Of a DNA stretch of 64,000 nucleotides, positions 45,523-53,142 are shown piece after piece (within the stretch, counting starts at the first letter, position 1; every line of letters begins with the position of its first letter). Under the pieces are notes generated by a model, which worked only from the letters and a program-made list of their open reading frames with translations, had not been told where the DNA came from and did no database searches. Where the stretch lies: the NCBI RefSeq assembly GCF_004118265.1, contig NZ_SDHW01000001.1, positions 1,178,001 through 1,242,000 on the forward strand. Reading direction: 5' to 3'. This DNA is from Lacibacter luteus (GTDB lineage Bacteria > Bacteroidota > Bacteroidia > Chitinophagales > Chitinophagaceae). The position numbers and the translations under genes were made by a program.

Positions 45523-45774
45523 CTATTTCGCACTTCTGAATATCAGGTTAATGATCGCCAATATAATAATGGCTCCCAACGCACCTGTAAGTATAGCACC
45601 GATCCATCCGGCACCAAAGCTTACTCCGAGTTTTCCCAATACCCAATAGCCTACAATACTCCCGAGAATACCTACCACAATGTTTCCAAGTAAACCCAGC
45701 CCATGACCTTTAAATATTTGTGCTCCAAGCCAACCGGCAACTGCACCTATCAGCAGTGTGACAATAATTTCCAT
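45523..45774 (-). CDS. GlsB/YeaQ/YmgE-family stress membrane protein
   Basis: This 83-residue protein has three glycine-rich hydrophobic helices with the family pattern: VTLLIGAVAGWLGAQIFKG, GLLGNIVVGILGSIVGYWV and GWIGAILTGALGAIIILAII. These transglycosylase-associated (misnamed) proteins are small inner-membrane proteins induced by stress in several bacteria. It stands alone, flanked by two almost identical terminators. Confidence 0.93.
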   Translation of the reverse strand: MEIIVTLLIGAVAGWLGAQIFKGHGLGLLGNIVVGILGSIVGYWVLGKLGVSFGAGWIGAILTGALGAIIILAIINLIFRSAK

Positions 45775-45836
45775 ACAATGTGTTTTAAATTGATTGAATA
45801 AAATCCTGTCAGCAACTGGTATAAAATTATCGTGCC

Positions 45837-45865
45837 AAAAAAAATGGCGGGTTAAAACCCGCCAT
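45837..45865 (-). terminator. Terminator after mrp
   Basis: ATGGCGGGTT (45844-45853) pairs with AACCCGCCAT (45856-45865), followed on the minus strand by about seven Ts. It lies 21 bases past the mrp stop. Confidence 0.85.
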
Positions 45866-45885
45866 TAAAAATGTATAACTGCTGC

Positions 45886-46980
45886 TTACGAAACAATTTC
45901 CAATGTTTGTGTTACAGGCAGTTCGGCATTACGCATTGCAATGCTGCGTACTGCTGCTGCAGTAAATTCTTCAAACGCTTTTTTGGTAATTGCTTCATCG
46001 GTTGCCATAACAGGTTTGCCGTTATCGCCACCTTCACGAATGCTTTGTACAATCGGAATTTGTCCGAGGAAATTCATATCAAACTCATCGGCCAAACGCT
46101 TGCCGCCATCTTTACCAAAAATATAATACTTGTTGTTCGGCAACTCTGCAGGTGTGAAATACGCCATGTTTTCAACCAAACCAATGATAGGTACTTTTAT
46201 CTGCGCCTGGCCAAACATTGCAACCGCTTTCTTCGCATCGGCCAATGCAATGTCCTGCGGTGTGGTTACAACAATTGCACCTGTTACCGGCACTGTTTGC
46301 ACCAATGTTAAATGAATATCGCCGGTGCCCGGAGGCATATCAATTACAAGGTAATCCAACTCTTCCCAAAGCACATCTGTTACAAATTGGCGAATAGCGC
46401 TGCTGGCCATCGGGCCACGCCAAACAATCGCATCTTTTTCATTCACCAGCAAACCAATGCTCATAAACTTAATGCCGTATTTCTCCATCGGCACAATCAT
46501 GGCTTTGCCGTTTATTTCAGTCATTTTCGGACGCTCACCACGTACGCCAAACATAATGGGTACGCTTGGTCCGTAAATATCAGCATCCATCAACCCTACT
46601 TTTGCACCACCTTGTGCAAGTGCCAGTGCAAGGTTTGCACTTACCGTGCTTTTACCTACGCCACCTTTACCACTTACAACAGCAATAATATTTTTCACGT
46701 TGGGCAGTACCGATTTGGGATCTTTCCTGTTACTGCTGGTGTTAGAGGTAAAATTCACGATCACCACCGCATCTTTATTCACCAATAATTCAATTGCATT
46801 GGTAGCTGCACGCCCCATCATATCCTTCATAGGACAGGCCGGCGTGGTTAATACAATCGTAAAAGACACTTTATTGCCATCAATTTCAATATCCTTGATC
46901 ATATTTAATGTAACGAGGTCTTTGCCAAGGTCGGGTTCCTGTACATTACTCAATGCCTGCAGCACTTGTTCCTTTGTCAT
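45886..46980 (-). CDS. mrp: Mrp/NBP35-type Fe-S carrier ATPase
   Basis: This 364-residue protein has an N-terminal MIP18/DUF59 domain (residues 1-90) with its Cys at residue 49 (TTPACPMKDMM) and a P-loop ATPase domain (SGKGGVGKST near residue 105, DADIYGPSVPIMFG, LVIDMPPGTGD). Mrp/ApbC proteins carry Fe-S clusters to target enzymes. The CxxC pair that bridges the cluster in most members is absent: after VENMAYF comes TPAELPNNKYY, and Cys49 is the only Cys in the protein. A TAATTTTG promoter lies 36 bases upstream. Confidence 0.95.
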   Translation of the reverse strand: MTKEQVLQALSNVQEPDLGKDLVTLNMIKDIEIDGNKVSFTIVLTTPACPMKDMMGRAATNAIELLVNKDAVVIVNFTSNTSSNRKDPKSVLPNVKNIIAVVSGKGGVGKSTVSANLALALAQGGAKVGLMDADIYGPSVPIMFGVRGERPKMTEINGKAMIVPMEKYGIKFMSIGLLVNEKDAIVWRGPMASSAIRQFVTDVLWEELDYLVIDMPPGTGDIHLTLVQTVPVTGAIVVTTPQDIALADAKKAVAMFGQAQIKVPIIGLVENMAYFTPAELPNNKYYIFGKDGGKRLADEFDMNFLGQIPIVQSIREGGDNGKPVMATDEAITKKAFEEFTAAAVRSIAMRNAELPVTQTLEIVS

Positions 46981-47016
46981 GTGTAGTAGTATTTGTTAAA
47001 AAAGTGGATCGAAGGG

Positions 47017-47024
47017 CAAAATTA
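47017..47024 (-). promoter_or_regulatory. -7 promoter element for mrp (TAATTTTG)
   Basis: The minus strand reads TAATTTTG, an exact TAnnTTTG match, 36 bases before the mrp ATG at 46980. Confidence 0.55.
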
Positions 47025-47069
47025 ACCATAGTTCGGTTTCAACAGATGAGGCAAATCATGTTTTCAGCT

Positions 47070-47077
47070 TATTTTTG
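47070..47077 (+). promoter_or_regulatory. -7 promoter element before the gene at 47084 (TATTTTTG)
   Basis: TATTTTTG, then six bases, then ATG 47084. This predicts a very short or absent leader and argues against the TTG at 47075, which lies inside the element. Confidence 0.5.
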
Positions 47078-47083
47078 AAGCAG

Positions 47084-47725
47084 ATGAAGAAATTTCTACT
47101 CCTTATATTCCTGGCCGGATTGTTTGCCCCAGTTGCTGTAAAAGCACAATTTGAATCGTTTAAAGATTCTGTTGTTCAATTATATGGTGTGGTGATGACC
47201 GCCGACAGTTTACGTGGCCTTCCTGCAGTTACTGTAAAAGTGCGTAACCAAAACCGGGGAACCTTTACCAACGAACAGGGCGTTTTCAGTATTGTTGTGA
47301 TGAAAGGCGATGTTATCGACTTTACTTATGTTGGATTTAAACCTAAAGAAGTAAAGATTCCTGCAAACATCGAAGGCAACTCTTTTAGCATTATACAGCT
47401 GATGGTTGTTGATACGGTTTACCTTCCTGCAACAATTATTAAAGCAAGACCAAGGCGTGAACAGTTTGAACGGGAATTTGTAAATGCAGATGTGCCGGAC
47501 GATAAAATTGAGATTGCCAGACAAAATACAAAAACAGCTCAATCGAGAATATTGATGCAATCCTTGCCAAGAGATGGCAGTGAAAATTCACGCTATGTAC
47601 AAAGACAAAGTTCGCAACAACAGTTCTACAGTGGCCAATACCGTCCGCAAAACATTTTTAACCCTGTTGCATGGAACGAATTTATACAGGCCTGGAAACG
47701 GGGAGATTTTAAGAATAAAAATTAA
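47084..47725 (+). CDS. Exported protein with CarboxypepD_reg-like domain
   Basis: This 213-residue protein has a signal peptide (ending AVKAQ) and a CarboxypepD_reg-like beta-sandwich at about residues 35-115 (VQLYGVVMTADSLRGLPAVT, NRGTFTNEQGVFSIVV, VIDFTYVGFKPKEV). The C-terminal 90 residues are Gln/Arg/Asn-rich and probably unstructured (RQSSQQQFYSGQYRPQN). This family is widespread in Bacteroidota without a known role. It ends in a strong terminator. Confidence 0.88.
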   Translation: MKKFLLLIFLAGLFAPVAVKAQFESFKDSVVQLYGVVMTADSLRGLPAVTVKVRNQNRGTFTNEQGVFSIVVMKGDVIDFTYVGFKPKEVKIPANIEGNSFSIIQLMVVDTVYLPATIIKARPRREQFEREFVNADVPDDKIEIARQNTKTAQSRILMQSLPRDGSENSRYVQRQSSQQQFYSGQYRPQNIFNPVAWNEFIQAWKRGDFKNKN

Positions 47726-47746
47726 AAGTGGAAAGTTCATAACACA

Positions 47747-47785
47747 AAAAGAATTGCCAACCTTAAAAGGTTGGCAATTCTTTTT
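47747..47785 (+). terminator. Terminator after the CarboxypepD_reg gene
   Basis: GAATTGCCAACC (47751-47762) pairs with GGTTGGCAATTC (47769-47780), followed by five Ts. Confidence 0.9.
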
Positions 47786-47881
47786 GCAGTACAAGGAAAA
47801 GCATCAGAGCAACTGGTAATGCCCGTCATTTCTTCAACACAAAGCTTTCCTTATCTTGCAAGAACTTTAAAAAGCATAGAA

Positions 47882-48772
47882 ATGAAACAGATTGCTGTAG
47901 TAGGTGCAGGAACCATGGGTAATGGTATTGCACACGTATTTGCCCAAAATGGATTTGCTGTAAAACTGATTGATGTAAACCCCGGCCAATTGGTAAAAGC
48001 AAAAGAAACCATTACAAAAAACTTAGACCGTCAGGTTGCAAAAGGAGTCCTGACAGAAGAACAAAAACAAAGTACACTAAAGAACATTACAACCACACAC
48101 GACTTGCTCGATGGTGTTACGAATGCCGAATTAGTAGTAGAAGCTGCAACAGAAAACATTGAACTGAAACTGGAAATTTTTGAAGAGATCGACAATGCTG
48201 CTCCGGCTAACTGTATTCTTGCTACCAACACCTCTTCCATTTCCATTACCAAAATTGCGTCTGTAACAAAACGTCCGGGCATGGTTATTGGCATGCACTT
48301 TATGAACCCCGTACCAGTAATGAAGCTGGTGGAAATTATTAATGGCTATGCAACCAAACAGGAAGTAACCGATGCAATTGTGGAACTGAGTAAACAATTA
48401 GGCAAAGTGCCGTGTGTTGTGAACGATTACCCCGGCTTTATTGCCAACCGCATTTTAATGCCCATGATCAACGAAGCTATTTGCAGCTTGTACGAAGGTG
48501 TTGCAGGTGTGGAAGAAATTGATACGGTAATGAAGTTAGGTATGGCACACCCGATGGGCCCGTTGCAGTTAGCCGATTTTATTGGTCTTGATGTTTGCCT
48601 TGCAATTCTGCGTGTATTGCAGGATGGTTTTGGCAATCCGAAATATGCACCTTGTCCTTTATTGGTAAACATGGTTACTGCAGGAAAATTAGGCGTTAAG
48701 AGTGGCGAAGGATTTTACAGCTATCTTGCAGGAAGCAAAGAATTGATCGTAAGTAAAAGTTTTAAGAAGTAA
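47882..48772 (+). CDS. hbd: 3-hydroxybutyryl-CoA dehydrogenase
   Basis: This 296-residue NAD-dependent enzyme has the Rossmann motif GAGTMGNGIAHVFAQNG, ATNTSSISITKIA, GMHFMNPVPVMKLVEII with the catalytic His, and the C-terminal PLQLADFIGLDVCLAIL. It interconverts acetoacetyl-CoA and 3-hydroxybutyryl-CoA in short-chain fatty acid metabolism. I start at ATG 47882 (MKQIAVVGAG); the longer frame would include the terminator of the gene before. TTATCTTGCA about 30 bases upstream resembles the -7 element. The symbol hbd follows clostridial use; paaH or fadB2 are alternatives. Confidence 0.94.
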   Translation: MKQIAVVGAGTMGNGIAHVFAQNGFAVKLIDVNPGQLVKAKETITKNLDRQVAKGVLTEEQKQSTLKNITTTHDLLDGVTNAELVVEAATENIELKLEIFEEIDNAAPANCILATNTSSISITKIASVTKRPGMVIGMHFMNPVPVMKLVEIINGYATKQEVTDAIVELSKQLGKVPCVVNDYPGFIANRILMPMINEAICSLYEGVAGVEEIDTVMKLGMAHPMGPLQLADFIGLDVCLAILRVLQDGFGNPKYAPCPLLVNMVTAGKLGVKSGEGFYSYLAGSKELIVSKSFKK

Positions 48773-48790
48773 CCGTATAGTATAAACAAA

Positions 48791-48817
48791 GAAAGCCCTG
48801 CAATTGCAGGGCTTTTC
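48791..48817 (+). terminator. Terminator between hbd and the convergent lipoprotein gene
   Basis: The perfect palindrome AAGCCCTGCAA / TTGCAGGGCTT (48793-48814) with a T-run after it serves hbd and, on the other strand, probably the gene ending at 48837. Confidence 0.85.
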
Positions 48818-48836
48818 TGTATATATACCTCTTGTG

Positions 48837-49244
48837 TTAATTCATTTTTGTATACCGAACAGTATAATCTGCCGAGATGTAAAACACAAGCTGATGAAAC
48901 TTGACTTCAAATTCAGTTCCTTTTTTAATCCATGTAAAACTGCTTGCAGTGTACATACCGCTTGCCGTAGTCATGTAATTCTGAAACGAGAATGAATTGT
49001 TTAAAAGTAAATACTCAGCCGATACACGTGCCGGTATGCCAAGCATAGGCGCTGTTGTGCATTTAAAATCCAGTTTATACAAATTGTTTGCTTTCAAAAA
49101 AACCAATGTATCTGCTGGCGCATTCCCTGTTGCTCCTGTTTTGAGCCAGGTTCCCAAAAGCAGATCGTTTTCTTTAGCTTGATCTTTAACACAACCTGCA
49201 AATGCAATACAAAAGAGCAGGCAGGCTAAAAACAATCGTTTCAT
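48837..49244 (-). CDS. Small lipocalin-like lipoprotein
   Basis: This 135-residue protein has a lipoprotein signal (CIAFAGCVK). The rest is beta-rich: LLLGTWLKTGATGN near the start is the G-x-W motif of lipocalin-like proteins, then TLVFLKANNLYKLDF and strands to the C-terminus. Such lipocalin-like lipoproteins are numerous in Bacteroidota; the ligand is unknown. Confidence 0.78.
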   Translation of the reverse strand: MKRLFLACLLFCIAFAGCVKDQAKENDLLLGTWLKTGATGNAPADTLVFLKANNLYKLDFKCTTAPMLGIPARVSAEYLLLNNSFSFQNYMTTASGMYTASSFTWIKKGTEFEVKFHQLVFYISADYTVRYTKMN

Positions 49245-49319
49245 TTTTTAACTTTGTAAGGGAAAGTTAGGAACAATTTTCGCTGTTTACAAGTAGTAAC
49301 TCTGCCTAAACGTTTGAAC

Positions 49320-49559
49320 ATGCTGAAGCACACAAACTATATGGTATTACTCTCCAGCCTTTACCTGCTTTTATTTGTACTTCTGATTCAGTTCGGGTTG
49401 TGGATCAACGTTATTTATCTGATGTTTTTCTTTTCTCCTGTTGTTGTATTTGCACTGGCATGGAGTATAGTACGCCATGGTAAATACAATGGAAAAGATT
49501 TTTCAGAAGATCAGCACTGGGGCTACCAGGACAGACCCGATAAAGCAAAAAATAAATAA
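49320..49559 (+). CDS. Small two-helix membrane protein
   Basis: This 79-residue protein has two predicted membrane helices (MVLLSSLYLLLFVLLIQFGLW and INVIYLMFFFSPVVVFALAW) and a polar C-terminal tail (HGKYNGKDFSEDQHWGYQDR). ATG 49320 is preferred over a TTG two codons earlier. I do not recognise the family. It diverges from the lipocalin-like gene. Confidence 0.65.
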   Translation: MLKHTNYMVLLSSLYLLLFVLLIQFGLWINVIYLMFFFSPVVVFALAWSIVRHGKYNGKDFSEDQHWGYQDRPDKAKNK

Positions 49560-49676
49560 CCTGGCTGTACACGAAACATAACTCAGGCAAATGCAAAGGC
49601 AATAAGTTCAGATAATCTTCGTTTTTGAAAAATCTGAACTGCGGTATACAAACTCCTGTTCATTGCTATTCTTAAC

Positions 49677-49685
49677 TAACTTTTG
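49677..49685 (+). promoter_or_regulatory. -7-like promoter element for the DUF418 gene (TAACTTTTG)
   Basis: TAACTTTTG has one extra base compared with TAnnTTTG and is followed by C. It lies 26 bases before the TTG start at 49712. Confidence 0.45.
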
Positions 49686-49711
49686 CAGACTTAAAATCAC
49701 CACAAAACCTT

Positions 49712-50860
49712 TTGATAGAATTAAGTCCAGTTTCACAGCAACAGCGCACTCCTGTTGTTGATATACTTAGAGGATGGTCGCTGCTTGGCGTTGTAATCAT
49801 GAATTATTTAAGTGTTTATGGCTGGAACACGCATGGTAAAGAAATAGCTTCAACTGCAACATCAACTTTTATTGAAAACTTTACCGAACTTCTATTTGGC
49901 TCAAAAGGCTGGCCCCTGCTTGCTATATTGTTTGGATATGGCTTTTCTGCATTATTAAAAAACATCAGCAAATACAACGCAGGTAAATATGCTTTTTTCA
50001 TTACCAGGATGTTTTGGCTTTTTGCTTTTGCATTTATCAATACCTTGTTTTTTGGTGGAGATATATTGAATGACTACGCTTTTATCGGCTTACTACTATT
50101 AGCCTTTCATAAATGCTGCAGCCGGCAACTATTTGTAATTGGCATTGCAATTCTGCTTCTTACTCCTCTTCTGCAATCTTATTTGGGAAAACACAAGCTT
50201 TTATTCTCTCCTAAAGACAGAGATACTTTTTATTCGCTTTATGAAGAAGGAACATTTGTAGCTTATCTTAAGGCGAACTTACATATGCGATACAAATGGA
50301 TGCTTCGCTTGAGCTATTTAATTATCTTCCATCTGATACAGTTAGGCTGTTTTCTGATAGGAGCAGCTTTAGAAAGGAGTAATGCTTTTGATACCAATGG
50401 ATTTCTTTCAAATAAAAAAGTAATTAAAAAAATATTCTGGTTCAGCTTTTTTAATTCTGCTCTTATCTACCTGTTGCAATTCTTTATTGCACGTTACGAG
50501 TGGCCATTTAACAAGTATTATAACCTTTATTATCCGCAAGCCCTCGTTGTAATGCTGTTTATATCTATTTCTATAATCTGGCTGCAGAGTACCAGCAAAT
50601 TCATTTTAATTTTTGAAGCATTTCGTGCTACCGGAAAAATGACTTTAACCAATTACATCTTACAAAATATAATTGCATTTATTGTACTCATTTATTCAAA
50701 ACCTGGTTGGGGTATTACAGGCTACTTTCTTTTCGGGCTAATTGTTTTTTTATTACAAATGCCCTTAAGTCAATGGTGGTTGAAGAATTACAACTACGGC
50801 CCTGCAGAATGGCTTTGGCGTTGTTTAAGCTATAAAAAAAGATTTGCTTTTAAGAAATAA
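49712..50860 (+). CDS. DUF418 membrane protein (TTG start)
   Basis: This 382-residue protein has the family start RTPVVDILRGWSLLGVVIMNYLS, a large internal membrane part, and a C-terminal DUF418 domain (FRATGKMTLTNYILQNIIAF, and the WWLKNYNYGPAEWLWRCLSY ending, which is diagnostic). About nine membrane helices are predicted. Function unknown; related to acyltransferase-like families. The start must be TTG 49712: the frame upstream hits a stop (49673) without any ATG, and the first internal ATG is inside the first helix. Confidence 0.9.
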   Translation: MIELSPVSQQQRTPVVDILRGWSLLGVVIMNYLSVYGWNTHGKEIASTATSTFIENFTELLFGSKGWPLLAILFGYGFSALLKNISKYNAGKYAFFITRMFWLFAFAFINTLFFGGDILNDYAFIGLLLLAFHKCCSRQLFVIGIAILLLTPLLQSYLGKHKLLFSPKDRDTFYSLYEEGTFVAYLKANLHMRYKWMLRLSYLIIFHLIQLGCFLIGAALERSNAFDTNGFLSNKKVIKKIFWFSFFNSALIYLLQFFIARYEWPFNKYYNLYYPQALVVMLFISISIIWLQSTSKFILIFEAFRATGKMTLTNYILQNIIAFIVLIYSKPGWGITGYFLFGLIVFLLQMPLSQWWLKNYNYGPAEWLWRCLSYKKRFAFKK

Positions 50861-50959
50861 GATAATCCTTGAATCTGGAAAAGCTTCCGGAATTGCGCAA
50901 TCGTGTTCATTTATTCAATTGCATTCTTTCAACTATCTTCGAAAACAATACATCAACGA

Positions 50960-51775
50960 ATGCGTCGCTATTTACTTTTTACCGTAATTCTTGCAGCAGC
51001 AGTCATGTGCAGTTGCCGCTCTGCAAAACAGTCAGATAAATCCAACGAATGGGTTTCACTTTTTAATGGAACAGACATCAACGACTGGTTTGTAAAAATT
51101 CATCATCATGATGTGGGTGTGAACTTTGGCAACACTTTTCGAGTGGAAGACAATATGATCAAAGTACGTTACGATCAATATGGCGATTACAATGAACAGT
51201 TCGGTCATTTGTATTACAAAACACCTTATTCCTATTATCATCTGAAGCTTGAATATCGTTTTGTTGGGGAGTGGTATAAATCTGCGCCCTCTTATACCTT
51301 ACGCAACAGCGGAGTTATGTTTCACTCACAGGATCCACACAGCATGCCCAAGGAACAAGATTGGCCGATTTCTGTAGAAATGCAATTCCTCGGCGGACTG
51401 AGCGATGGCAAGCCAAGACCAACCGGCAATATGTGTTCGCCCGGAACAGAAGTTGTGCAAAAAGGAACCATCGTTCCATCGCATTGCATTAACTCAACTT
51501 CAAAAACCTATGATGGTGAACAATGGGTAAGTGCTGAGCTGATTGTATTAGGCGATTCGCTCATTACACATATCATTAACGGAGATACTGTATTGCAATA
51601 TTCCAAACCTCAAATCGGTGGTGGTGTAGTTAACCGTTTCGATCCGAAAATAAAACAGGATGGCAAATTATTAAGCAGCGGATTTATTGCTTTGCAAAGC
51701 GAAGGACAACCGATTGACTTCAGAAATATTTACATAAAAGATTTATCAGCCAGGTACAATAAAATCAGCCATTAA
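50960..51775 (+). CDS. DUF1080 (3-keto-disaccharide hydrolase-like) lipoprotein
   Basis: This 271-residue protein has a lipoprotein signal (VMCSCRS) and one DUF1080 domain: EWVSLFNGTDINDWFVKIHH at the start, YYHLKLEYRFVGEWYK, RNSGVMFHSQDPHS, PISVEMQFLGG and the end GFIALQSEGQPIDFRNIYIKDL. DUF1080 proteins have a concanavalin-like fold and some hydrolyse 3-keto-disaccharides. I start at ATG 50960. It overlaps the convergent histidine kinase gene by four bases. Confidence 0.93.
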   Translation: MRRYLLFTVILAAAVMCSCRSAKQSDKSNEWVSLFNGTDINDWFVKIHHHDVGVNFGNTFRVEDNMIKVRYDQYGDYNEQFGHLYYKTPYSYYHLKLEYRFVGEWYKSAPSYTLRNSGVMFHSQDPHSMPKEQDWPISVEMQFLGGLSDGKPRPTGNMCSPGTEVVQKGTIVPSHCINSTSKTYDGEQWVSAELIVLGDSLITHIINGDTVLQYSKPQIGGGVVNRFDPKIKQDGKLLSSGFIALQSEGQPIDFRNIYIKDLSARYNKISH

Positions 51776-52779
51776 TTCAACGGAAGAGCAACAGAAATTT
51801 TTGTTCCGCTTCCTGCTGTGCTGCTTATTTCAAAATCGGCATGAATTGAAGCAGCACGCTCCTGCATTACATTCAAACCGGGAGTATTGGTTTGCTGGTT
51901 CACCTGAAATCCTTTTCCATTATCGCTTATCGTAAGAAGGATCATCTTCTCCGTTTCTTCAATCCGGATTATTGCTTCACTTGCTTCTGCGTGGTAAACA
52001 ATATTGTGCAATGCTTCCTGGCAAATACGAAACAGATCAAGCTGCAAGTCCTTATTGATCTTAATATCCTCCATATCAGCTTCCAACCGAAATGAAATTG
52101 AACTGATAACAGAAAACTCATTGCAATGCCAACGCAATGTTTCAACAAGCCCGAGATCCTGCAACATACCGGGGCTGATTGAAAACGATATTCGTTGAAT
52201 TGTTTTCATCAGCAATTCTGTAATGGCAGTTGCATGTTGAAGTCTTTCGTTGATGAGAGCTGGTAAAATTTCTTCTCTTGCCTTGATCCAGTCGATATCG
52301 ATTTTTAATACCGCCAGTAATTGCGCCAGCTCTTCGTGCAAGGCAACGGAAAGATATTTTCGATCACGTTCAATATTTCCTTTAAAATGCCCTACCATAC
52401 TTTTTACACGATTGTATTTAGCTTCTACTTCAAGCTCTGCCAATTTTCGTACGGTAATGTCTTTTGCAATGGCAAAGACTACTTCTTCATCAGGCAAATA
52501 AATCGATGTCCATTCGAGCCAAACAACAGTACCTTGTTTTGTAACATACCTGTTCTGGAAGTTAACAAGCGGAACTCCGTTGAGTAATTTCTCCCGTTCA
52601 ACTTTTGTAGATGCCCTGTCGTCGGAATGCATAAAATCGGCAATCGGGCGTGCAAATAATTCTTCCTGTGTATACCCGAGTTTCTCAACTACGGCTTTGT
52701 TTACTTTGCGACAAAAGCCATCTCTTCCTGCTACAAAAACAAGATCGAGGGTAAGTTCAAAGAAAGGTGACAACTCCAT
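51772..52779 (-). CDS. PAS-domain sensor histidine kinase (NarX/HisKA_3 type)
   Basis: This 335-residue soluble kinase has an N-terminal PAS domain (residues about 5-120, FVAGRDGFCRKVNKAVVEKLG, VVWLEWTSIYLPDEEVVFAI), a dimerisation region with the phospho-His in VALHEELAQLLAVL, and a C-terminal HATPase_c (RICQEALHNIVYHAEAS, SDNGKGFQ). There is no membrane segment, so it senses a cytoplasmic signal. No response regulator gene is near, so it is an orphan. Its 3' end overlaps the DUF1080 gene by four bases. Confidence 0.93.
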   Translation of the reverse strand: MELSPFFELTLDLVFVAGRDGFCRKVNKAVVEKLGYTQEELFARPIADFMHSDDRASTKVEREKLLNGVPLVNFQNRYVTKQGTVVWLEWTSIYLPDEEVVFAIAKDITVRKLAELEVEAKYNRVKSMVGHFKGNIERDRKYLSVALHEELAQLLAVLKIDIDWIKAREEILPALINERLQHATAITELLMKTIQRISFSISPGMLQDLGLVETLRWHCNEFSVISSISFRLEADMEDIKINKDLQLDLFRICQEALHNIVYHAEASEAIIRIEETEKMILLTISDNGKGFQVNQQTNTPGLNVMQERAASIHADFEISSTAGSGTKISVALPLN

Positions 52780-52979
52780 ACTGTAACGACTACTTCACAT
52801 ACATCTCAACTTACCTGGTTTTATCCCGTAATTGAGTCTGCAAAGTTTACAATGTGATAATGCTATTTTACAAGCATACAAGTTAAGGCCAGAAAAGCAA
52901 ATAAAAAGCCTGTTTAACTTCTTGTTGAAAGAATTAAGATTTTGCACTTATACCCTCTTACCAAAGAGTGTACAAATAA

Positions 52980-53010
52980 AAAAAGCCTTCGAAATTTCGA
53001 AGGCTTTTTT
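52980..53010 (-). terminator. Terminator of tRNA-Val
   Basis: Perfect palindrome GCCTTCGAAA / TTTCGAAGGC (52985-53004) with T-runs on both sides; on the minus strand it follows the tRNA directly. Confidence 0.9.
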
Positions 53011-53011
53011 G

Positions 53012-53086
53012 TGGAAGCACACGGGCTCGAACCGCGGACCCTCTGCTTGTAAGGCAGATGCTCTGAACCAACTGAGCTATGCTTCC
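53012..53086 (-). tRNA. tRNA-Val (anticodon TAC)
   Basis: The minus strand folds into a 75-nt cloverleaf: acceptor GGAAGCA / TGCTTCC plus A73, D arm GCTC-AGTTGGTTCA-GAGC, anticodon arm TCTGC-CTTACAA-GCAGA, T arm with GGTTCGAGCC. CCA is not encoded. The anticodon TAC reads GUA and, with modified U34, other valine codons. Confidence 0.96.
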
Positions 53087-53099
53087 TTGATTGGGAGTG

Positions 53100-53107
53100 C
53101 AAAGATA
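53100..53107 (-). promoter_or_regulatory. -7 promoter element for tRNA-Val (TATCTTTG)
   Basis: The minus strand reads TATCTTTG followed by CACTCCC. A TTGG-containing run lies about 20 bases upstream as a possible -33 element. The element ends 13 bases before the mature tRNA. Confidence 0.65.
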
Positions 53108-53142
53108 AGAGGATGATTTATTCAGCCAAAAAAAAATAGAAA

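Noticed and set aside
52832-53116. Plus-strand protein of 94 codons across the tRNA-Val gene
   Set aside because: It runs through the tRNA and its terminator on the opposite strand; it is a shadow of the RNA gene.
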